In this document: positions 35,964 to 41,101 of the stretch, in pieces
How positions within the stretch are numbered: position 1 is the stretch's first letter
Layout of the letters: the number at the start of each line of letters is the position of its first letter
DNA from: Acaryochloris sp. CRU_2_0
GTDB taxonomy: Bacteria > Cyanobacteriota > Cyanobacteriia > Thermosynechococcales > Thermosynechococcaceae
Assembly (NCBI GenBank): GCA_012034865.1
Contig: JAAUOM010000011.1
Coordinates: 24,001 to 65,101, forward strand
Direction of reading: 5' to 3'
DNA length: 41,101 bases
Notes under the pieces: model-generated
Database searches by the model: none
What the model was told of the DNA's origin: nothing
What the model saw: only the letters and a program-made list of their open reading frames with translations
Made by a program: the position numbers and the translations under genes

Positions 35964-36593
35964 TTAGCGTTGTTGTAAGTGGGTTGCCAAGATAGCGGCT
36001 TGGGTGCGATCGCGCACATTCAACCGCTTTAAAATACTATTGACATGATTTTTAACGGTTCGCTCAGAGATGAATAATGTCTGAGCAATTTCCCGATTAC
36101 TTTGACCCGCCGCGATCAGTTCTAAAACTTCCTTCTCTCTAGGTGTCAGTTCATCCAGCTCCGGTGGACACTCTACGGTTGCAGTTGCGGTGAACATTTT
36201 CTCAAACAAGCCTGGACCCAAGTGGGTATAGCCTTTATGAACCGCCCGAATTGCTGCTGCCAATTCCTCAGACGGCGTATCCTTGAGCAGATAGCCCTTG
36301 GCTCCATAGCGCATCGCCTGAGAGACATACTCCTCATCATCAAAGGTCGTTAAGACCAAAATGTTAATGTGCGGAACCTGTTGTCTGAGGACTTGGGTGG
36401 CCGCCACCCCATCCATAACGGGCATACGCATATCCATGAGAATAATATCGGGTTGCAGGAGCAAGGCTCGGTCAATGGCAACCTGGCCATTTTCCGCTTC
36501 ACCCACCACCTCTAAATCGGGTTTGGTATTCAACAAACTGGATAATCCTTCCCGGACAATACTTTGATCATCCACCAACATCACTCGGATCAT
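35964..36593 (-). CDS. NarL/LuxR-type response regulator
   Basis: The ATG at 36593 gives 209 residues starting MIRVMLVDDQSIVREGLSSLL; the frame extends to 36608, but this start is two bases after the upstream kinase stop. The receiver domain has Asp8 and Asp9 (acidic pocket), Asp54 (LMDMRMP, phosphorylation site), Thr in LVLTTFDDEEYV and Lys in AKGYLLKDT. A LuxR-type DNA-binding domain follows: LDELTPREKEVLELIAAGQSNREIAQTLFISERTVKNHVNSILKRLNVRDRTQAAI. It would be the transcription output of the histidine kinase encoded just upstream. Targets are unknown; the divergent LTXXQ gene is a candidate. Confidence 0.94.
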   Translation of the reverse strand: MIRVMLVDDQSIVREGLSSLLNTKPDLEVVGEAENGQVAIDRALLLQPDIILMDMRMPVMDGVAATQVLRQQVPHINILVLTTFDDEEYVSQAMRYGAKGYLLKDTPSEELAAAIRAVHKGYTHLGPGLFEKMFTATATVECPPELDELTPREKEVLELIAAGQSNREIAQTLFISERTVKNHVNSILKRLNVRDRTQAAILATHLQQR

Positions 36594-36595
36594 GG

Positions 36596-37870
36596 TTACT
36601 CTCCCCAAGTTGGTATTTCAATGTGGATATGACAGCCTGCTTGTGGTTGGCTTTGCAGTTGCAAGGAGCCTCCTAATGCTGCAGTTCGCTCCTGCATCCC
36701 CTGCAATCCAAATCCAGTGGTGTTTTTCTCAGGCAGAAATCCCTTACCATTATCTGAAATCTGTAAAGATAATCCCTGTGCTTGTTCGTGTAGGTTTATG
36801 ATCACTTGGGTGGCAGCACTGTGTTTAGAGACATTCGTCAAAGCCTCCTGAATCAAACGATAAAGCGCGGCTGCCATATCTTTGGGAATCGGTGTCTGTA
36901 GATGAGTGGCCAAGTTAACCGTAATCCCTGTTGTCCGCTCAAACTCTTGGGTGAGTTTGGCCAAGGCACTCAACAAGGACTGTCCTTGCAAAGGATTACT
37001 GCGGAGAGTTGCCACCGTATGCCGAACATTTTGCAACGCTTCTTTGCCCAGCCTGCGAGCTTTACCTAAGTGATCGGAAGCTTTAGCTGTATCTTTGCCC
37101 AACCACAGCTCAACATTTTCAAGCTGAATACTTTGAGCCGTCAAGGAATGTCCAACAGAATCATGCATTTCACGGGCGATGCGCGTGCGCTCTTGCAGGG
37201 TTGCTTGATTTTCAATCATCAGGGCATATTGGCGTAACCGCTGATTGGCCGCTGCCAGTTCTGCTCGACTACGATGCTCCGTCAATAAAGCCCCTACCAT
37301 CAGCAAGACGAACACCAAAACCATGCCAAATAGGAGCGCACTTTTGAGTTGTAAACTCGCCAGCAGCTCCTGCGAGAGTCCTCGACCTCGCCCCGGCAAA
37401 AGAAGTCCTATTCTACGAGGCATCCCTGGAGGACGGACTCGCTGCAACCCCGTCATTAACCGAAACAGGAAAGAACCATACGCAACGGAGGCAACCAGCC
37501 ATCGCTGTTCCCAGGGAAATAACAAACAAGCCCGCATCACCACAACCAAAATCATCGGGATGAAGTACTCGCGGAAACGCTCACCCATCAGGTCTGTTAG
37601 CCAACACAGGGCAATCCCCCATCCCGTATACAACCATTGGGAAAAACGAGAGCGATCAATCGGTAATCTCCAACCCATACTCCCTAAGACAAGGATATTG
37701 AGGAGAACACCGAGGGGAAATCTCAGCCCCCGATCAGGAATCACCGTAGGCCACCAAAATGCGTTAGGGGGAAAGGGTACAAATAGAGCTAATAAGGCAA
37801 TACCCAATAAAATCCATTCCAAATACAGCAATAGGCGAAAAGGATGATTGGGTTGGAAAAGCCGAGACAT
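36596..37870 (-). CDS. Membrane histidine kinase (HisKA_3/NarX-DesK type)
   Basis: A 424-residue sensor kinase. The N-terminal 200 residues contain about five hydrophobic spans (near 12-32, 51-66, 78-92, 103-118 and 177-196) and little outside the membrane, which suggests sensing in or at the membrane. A short coiled-coil-like helix (EHRSRAELAAANQRLRQYALMIENQATLQ) leads to the H-box TRIAREMHDSVGHSLTAQSIQ with phosphorylated His236. The ATPase domain has the N-box LIQEALTNVSKHS (Asn346), SDNGKGF and TGFGLQGMQERTAALGGSL. The response regulator follows two bases after its stop. The stimulus is unknown. Confidence 0.93.
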   Translation of the reverse strand: MSRLFQPNHPFRLLLYLEWILLGIALLALFVPFPPNAFWWPTVIPDRGLRFPLGVLLNILVLGSMGWRLPIDRSRFSQWLYTGWGIALCWLTDLMGERFREYFIPMILVVVMRACLLFPWEQRWLVASVAYGSFLFRLMTGLQRVRPPGMPRRIGLLLPGRGRGLSQELLASLQLKSALLFGMVLVFVLLMVGALLTEHRSRAELAAANQRLRQYALMIENQATLQERTRIAREMHDSVGHSLTAQSIQLENVELWLGKDTAKASDHLGKARRLGKEALQNVRHTVATLRSNPLQGQSLLSALAKLTQEFERTTGITVNLATHLQTPIPKDMAAALYRLIQEALTNVSKHSAATQVIINLHEQAQGLSLQISDNGKGFLPEKNTTGFGLQGMQERTAALGGSLQLQSQPQAGCHIHIEIPTWGE

Positions 37871-38164
37871 AGGTGGCAGGCGTTGAACAGACGTAGAAAC
37901 AATGTTGCTGTTCTAAAGCAGCTTGAATGTGTTTCCACTATAAGATGACAGTTCCCCAGGGTAAAAGGATCTCCCTTCCTATCCTGCACCTTGGCAGTCT
38001 AGGACTTTGGTACTAGGTCGATTCAGTCCTTTAGACTTAATCCATTTGGGAACTGCGATCCTGGTGGTTACAGCGCGGACTTTTTATGATGAAAACGTTG
38101 GGAACAGTGCTTATCTTCTTCTAACCCCTGCGCCTAACACGTAACATCCAGAGGTCTTTTCAAT

Positions 38165-38698
38165 ATGAAATTCCGTTCCATCTATCTATTGGCAGCCTTG
38201 CCTCTTTGCATTCCTGTCTACAGTACCTTGACTCATGCAGATGCCGGATCCCTTTTCCCTAGCTATGCCCTTGCCCAAGCAGCAGGAGAACCTGCAAATC
38301 CCAATTCTGAAGTCCCCAATAAAGAAGAATTCAAACAGCGCCGCCAGGAGCAGTTTCGCCAAGCATTGAATTTAACCCCGGAGCAAGTGACGAAAATTGA
38401 TCAGATTCGTGAGCAAGGCAAACAGGCTCGACAAACGCAAAGAGAAGCCTATCGAGCAGCTAAAGAGAAAATGCAAACTTTAATGGCTAGTGATGCTGGA
38501 GATGATGAACTGAGGTCTCAACACCGGGTTTTGCAAGATCTACGCCAAAAAATGGGCGAAGCTCGATTTGAGAATAAACTCAAGATTCGCAGCATTCTAA
38601 CCCCGGAGCAGCGCACCAAAATGGTAGAGCTACAAAAACAACACAAGGGACGCTGGGGGCATCGTCAACACGGGCAGGATGGTCCTCTACCAGAATAG
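38165..38698 (+). CDS. Spy/CpxP-like LTXXQ periplasmic protein
   Basis: A 177-residue secreted protein. The N-terminal basic-hydrophobic segment (KFRSIYLLAALPLCIPVYS) and Ala-rich stretch through LAQAAGEP look like a signal peptide with possible cleavage near ALA. The rest is highly charged and helical, with two LTPEQ motifs (70-74 and 145-149), spaced as in Spy/CpxP, and an arginine/glutamine-rich helix between them. Spy-type proteins are ATP-independent periplasmic chaperones; CpxP-type ones also dampen kinases. The C-terminus is His/Gln/Gly-rich (GRWGHRQHGQDG) and could bind metal. It diverges from the kinase operon across 294 bases and ends at a clear terminator. Confidence 0.82.
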   Translation: MKFRSIYLLAALPLCIPVYSTLTHADAGSLFPSYALAQAAGEPANPNSEVPNKEEFKQRRQEQFRQALNLTPEQVTKIDQIREQGKQARQTQREAYRAAKEKMQTLMASDAGDDELRSQHRVLQDLRQKMGEARFENKLKIRSILTPEQRTKMVELQKQHKGRWGHRQHGQDGPLPE

Positions 38699-38738
38699 TA
38701 ACTAGCCCTCTCTCATCTGTTTGACTCAATGGTAGAGT

Positions 38739-38769
38739 ATCCCCAATCTGCTAAAGGCTGGGGATTTTT
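38739..38769 (+). terminator. Rho-independent-type terminator of the LTXXQ gene
   Basis: ATCCCCA (38739-38745) pairs perfectly with TGGGGAT (38759-38765), followed by TTTTT (38765-38769). It lies about 40 bases after the stop codon. Confidence 0.8.
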
Positions 38770-38917
38770 GTGGGGATATTAAGGGAAGATCATCAATCTG
38801 GCACGACCCAGTATAAGGATGGCGGTGCTTGCCCATTAATTTGCTGCATGCGATCGCCATCCCTTCCCTATACCCTCAACCCAATTATCAAAATCTTGGT
38901 ATGGCTCTTTATTCAAT

Positions 38918-39802
38918 ATGGACTGGTTACTGATGAATTATGATCATTTTCTTGTTCCCCCTCATGGCAATATCTCTCTGCGTAAAGATTATGATCCTGG
39001 CTTTATAGGACACTTCCATAAAAAATCCGAGGTTGCAGGACAGCTAGAGGCCGGTGTTAAACAACTGGCAGCATATCAGGATATTCTGTATGCCCAAAAT
39101 ACCTATGCCGTTTTAATCTTGTTCCAGGCTATGGATGCAGCCGGGAAAGATAGCACCATCAAACACGTCATGTCTGGGGTTAACCCCCAAGGTTGTCAAG
39201 TCTCCAGCTTTAAGGCACCCTCAGCCGAAGAACTCGATCATGATTACCTTTGGCGAGCGATGAAGTGCTTACCGGAGCGCGGTCGCATCGGCATTTTTAA
39301 TCGTTCCTATTATGAAGAAACATTAGTGGTGAGGGTTCACCCTGAGCTGCTCGAACACCAACAACTTCCCCCCAAATTCAAGAACAAACAAATTTGGCAG
39401 CAACGCTTTGAGCAAATTAATCACTTTGAAAAATATCTAGTTGAGAATGGTATTGTCATCGTTAAATTCTTCCTCAATATTTCTAAGGGTGAACAAAAGA
39501 AACGCTTTTTAGAGCGGATTAATCGCCCTGAGAAGAATTGGAAATTTTCGGCTAGTGACATCCAAGAACGGGCATTCTGGGATGACTATATGCATTGCTA
39601 CGAAGAAGTTTTTAACTATACCAGCACAAAATGGGCTCCTTGGCACATCATTCCAGCAGATCATAAATGGTATACCCGCTTGGTTGTTGCCGATATTATT
39701 GACCATACCCTACAATCCCTCAACCTCACCTACCCCACTGTGAGCCAAGAACATCGACAGCATCTTCAAGCCGCTAAGACTGTCTTGGAACAAGAGGATT
39801 GA
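38918..39802 (+). CDS. ppk2: Polyphosphate kinase 2 family protein
   Basis: A 294-residue PPK2 enzyme, which transfers phosphate between polyphosphate and nucleotides (usually making ATP or GTP from polyP, or ADP from AMP). Walker A is [18 protein letters not shown] (Lys77). The Walker B/lid region is [22 protein letters not shown] (127-140). Other PPK2 features are [68 protein letters not shown] and [20 protein letters not shown]. The single-domain length is that of class I/III enzymes; which substrate is preferred cannot be decided here. An ATG start is used; an internal ATG at 38933 would shorten it by five. Confidence 0.94.
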   Translation: MDWLLMNYDHFLVPPHGNISLRKDYDPGFIGHFHKKSEVAGQLEAGVKQLAAYQDILYAQNTYAVLILFQAMDAAGKDSTIKHVMSGVNPQGCQVSSFKAPSAEELDHDYLWRAMKCLPERGRIGIFNRSYYEETLVVRVHPELLEHQQLPPKFKNKQIWQQRFEQINHFEKYLVENGIVIVKFFLNISKGEQKKRFLERINRPEKNWKFSASDIQERAFWDDYMHCYEEVFNYTSTKWAPWHIIPADHKWYTRLVVADIIDHTLQSLNLTYPTVSQEHRQHLQAAKTVLEQED

Positions 39803-39954
39803 CTTTCCTCTCTACGTAGAAACAGCTAGGAGTGTGCGCTGTAAAGCTCTTCTCAGTCCGTATTGTTGCTATCCGGGGAAATCACTAGATTGCTCAGCTT
39901 ATCAATCGTTATAAATCAGTAATAACTCTGTTTCGTCCTTTATGGCTTTACCCG

Positions 39955-40215
39955 ATGATAAAGGAGAACTCAGGAGCTGAACAAAAAAACATGTTAACCA
40001 GTCTGTTAGCCGAAGCCTTAGCCGTTACCTTTGACAACTTGACCATGACAGCTACTATCTTAGATTGTGCAGAAGAAGCTGCCGCAGAACTCAGCCCAGA
40101 AGCAAGACAAAGACTATCCCTTGTTCATACCGGTCTGGCCTTGGCTATCCAAGGCATGGAATGCGATGAACTCCAGCAATTGATCAAACAGTCTGAACTT
40201 TTTTGTGATTATTAA
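39955..40215 (+). CDS. Small protein of unknown function
   Basis: An 86-residue acidic protein, alpha-helical in appearance (SLLAEALAVTFDNLTMTATILDCAEEAAAELSPEARQRLSLVHTGLALAIQG). It starts at ATG 39955, or perhaps 39991 (MLTSLLAEAL). A repeated Glu/Ala/Leu pattern suggests a two-helix bundle; there is no signal or span. The codon pattern resembles the neighbours. I do not recognise a family. It is co-directional with ppk2 and the next gene. Confidence 0.5.
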   Translation: MIKENSGAEQKNMLTSLLAEALAVTFDNLTMTATILDCAEEAAAELSPEARQRLSLVHTGLALAIQGMECDELQQLIKQSELFCDY

Positions 40216-40392
40216 TCCACTGAGGTCGTCTGTTCTAGGTCAAACCACAACAAACGGCACACATCATGCTTGCTATTGTCACCACTGACTGAATTCTTGG
40301 GCAGGGGGCATCAGTCAGATACTGACCCCATCCAAACTAAGGAGGTTGAGCGAATTTATCCCTACACCCTCTCTCATCATGTCTCAAACAAA

Positions 40393-40839
40393 ATGGATTG
40401 GATAGAAGCAGCCAAACAAATTTTCAAGCTTGCCAAGCCAAAACACTTCACCAATTACAATCACTGTGAAGAGTGTGCTGAACATGATCAAACGCTGATT
40501 CAAGCTGATGTTGACACGATTAGCCTAGAAGAATTGGGGAATCCTGGCTGGGATCCAATCTGTTTTTGTCATGATCAAGGCAAAAAGTACTACATGCCTG
40601 CTCTGATCAGACTAAGTCTAGAAACAGTACATCACGAAGGTTATTTTGAACAGTTTCTATTCCATTTAGAAAGTAATGGAGAACAGAACAGTCTTTATAG
40701 GAGTTGTTCTGCTGCTCAAAGACGGTTTATTGCTGCTTTTGTAGAGCATATGATCGAGCACTATCCTCACGAGATTGAGCTAAATCTATGTGCAGATCGA
40801 GTATTAAGAGTCTATGAAATATGGTCTGGCGATCGCTAA
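40393..40839 (+). CDS. DUF6714-like protein of unknown function
   Basis: From the ATG at 40393 the protein has 148 residues starting MDWIEAAKQIFKLAKPKHFT; the frame is open from 40270 but the added 41 residues look unlike coding sequence. A CxxC pair (NHCEECAEHD) near the start and the order of NPGWDPICFCHDQGKKYYMPALIRLSLE, then a C-terminal helical part (SAAQRRFIAAFVEHMIEHYPHEIELN), match my recollection of DUF6714, a small bacterial family without assigned function. Cys and His residues (HCEEC, CFCH) could bind a metal. It lies next to the end of an insertion sequence. Confidence 0.6.
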   Translation: MDWIEAAKQIFKLAKPKHFTNYNHCEECAEHDQTLIQADVDTISLEELGNPGWDPICFCHDQGKKYYMPALIRLSLETVHHEGYFEQFLFHLESNGEQNSLYRSCSAAQRRFIAAFVEHMIEHYPHEIELNLCADRVLRVYEIWSGDR

Positions 40840-40870
40840 GGAATTTGAATTAAATAACCTGTAATTCTGA

Positions 40871-40890
40871 TTTAGCCGTGTAATTCCATT
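40871..40890. repeat. 20-bp direct repeat, copy 1
   Basis: TTTAGCCGTGTAATTCCATT. An identical copy starts at 40952, 81 bases away. A shorter TGTAATTC also occurs at 40860. This copy lies outside the transposase frame. Confidence 0.8.
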
Positions 40891-40930
40891 GCCGCAGAAA
40901 GTTATCTAAGGATTGTGGCTTAAATAAGAT

Positions 40931-41101
40931 CTAGAATCCAGCTTTCTGAGGTTTAGCCGTGTAATTCCATTTTGGGAGGTAAGCATCAAAAATAATTTCC
41001 ATTGATTCCTTAAACTCCTGAGTGACTTTTCGCCCCGTTTGATACACCTTATCTAATACCGTGGTCAAGACCTTCAGACCCGTTTTAGTCTCGGCTTTAC
41101 C
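40931..41101 (-). CDS. ISAzo13-like transposase, C-terminal end (cut by window edge)
   Basis: The last 56 residues of a protein entering from the right edge and stopping at 40931-40933. It reads AETKTGLKVLTTVLDKVYQTGRKVTQEF and ends near LPKWNYTAKP. The order TxTGLxV, LDxxxYxxGxKV and WNYTxxP is what I recall for the C-terminus of ISAzo13-family DDE transposases; other families are possible. Only the very end is visible, so nothing can be said about whether the element is intact. The left end of the element is probably just past the repeats at 40860-40890, close to the stop of the preceding gene. Confidence 0.6.
   Translation of the reverse strand, partial: GKAETKTGLKVLTTVLDKVYQTGRKVTQEFKESMEIIFDAYLPKWNYTAKPQKAGF
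40952..40971. repeat. 20-bp direct repeat, copy 2
   Basis: Identical to 40871-40890. Here it lies inside the transposase gene, where the reverse strand reads WNYTAK, near the C-terminus. Confidence 0.8.

Noticed and set aside
37245..37847. 200-residue plus-strand frame over the histidine kinase
   Set aside because: It is the complement of the kinase membrane region, highly basic and without family resemblance.
40858..40980. CRISPR-like array from the repeated 20-mer
   Set aside because: Only two full copies with one 61-base gap, one of them within a transposase gene.

Overview
This is a cyanobacterial chromosome segment. It carries cytochrome b6f genes (petB, petD), a D1-processing protease (ctpA), a DesA-type acyl-lipid desaturase, cyanobacterial-style MinCDE, a CobA-HemD fusion and a GH57 glucan-branching-type enzyme. 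The octamer GCGATCGC (HIP1, typical of cyanobacteria) occurs more than 20 times. The mixture of genes and moderate GC content would fit an Acaryochloris-like or related unicellular lineage, but the genus is only an inference. No rRNA or tRNA gene was recognised.

Layout. 1-1.8 kb: ctpA start (minus strand, cut by the window edge), diverging from petB-petD. 1.8-2.86 kb: a long non-coding stretch with two terminator-like hairpins. 2.86-6.5 kb: a small membrane protein, def, dprA and miaB. 6.7-9.24 kb: a three-gene accessory operon built around a P-loop ATPase, the least understood block here. 9.57-12.9 kb: desA, aroK, cobA-hemD. 13.1-19.0 kb: a PilP-like lipoprotein, a peptide-type ABC binding protein and permease, a DUF1517 membrane protein and murG. 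19.2-25.6 kb: an NTF2-like exported protein, minC, minD, minE, a YvcK/CofD-like protein and a GH57 enzyme. 25.7-27.3 kb: a toxin-antitoxin pair (HI1419/HI1420 type) and an ABC-2 permease. 27.7-32 kb: M23 peptidase, dxr, M48 peptidase. 32.4-36 kb: ppx/gppA, a JAMM peptidase and a MoeB-rhodanese. 36-40 kb: a NarL-type two-component pair diverging from a Spy/LTXXQ protein, then ppk2. 40-41.1 kb: two small genes and the end of an insertion sequence.

A striking property cuts across the regions. Five genes (def, the accessory ATPase, aroK, the NTF2-like gene and yvcK) are each broken by what reads as one missing base, in every case next to a short run of one nucleotide. Restoring one base gives a full-length protein each time. 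Uncorrected sequencing or assembly deletions explain this more simply than five independent gene losses, several of which would hit essential functions. The third gene of the accessory operon is broken differently, by what looks like an insertion of about 94 bp.

Functional links that can be inferred: petB/petD/ctpA serve photosynthetic electron transport and photosystem II maturation; minCDE, murG, the M23 peptidase and possibly yvcK serve division and the envelope; ppx and ppk2 turn over polyphosphate; the JAMM protease and MoeB-rhodanese probably act on the same ubiquitin-like sulfur carrier.
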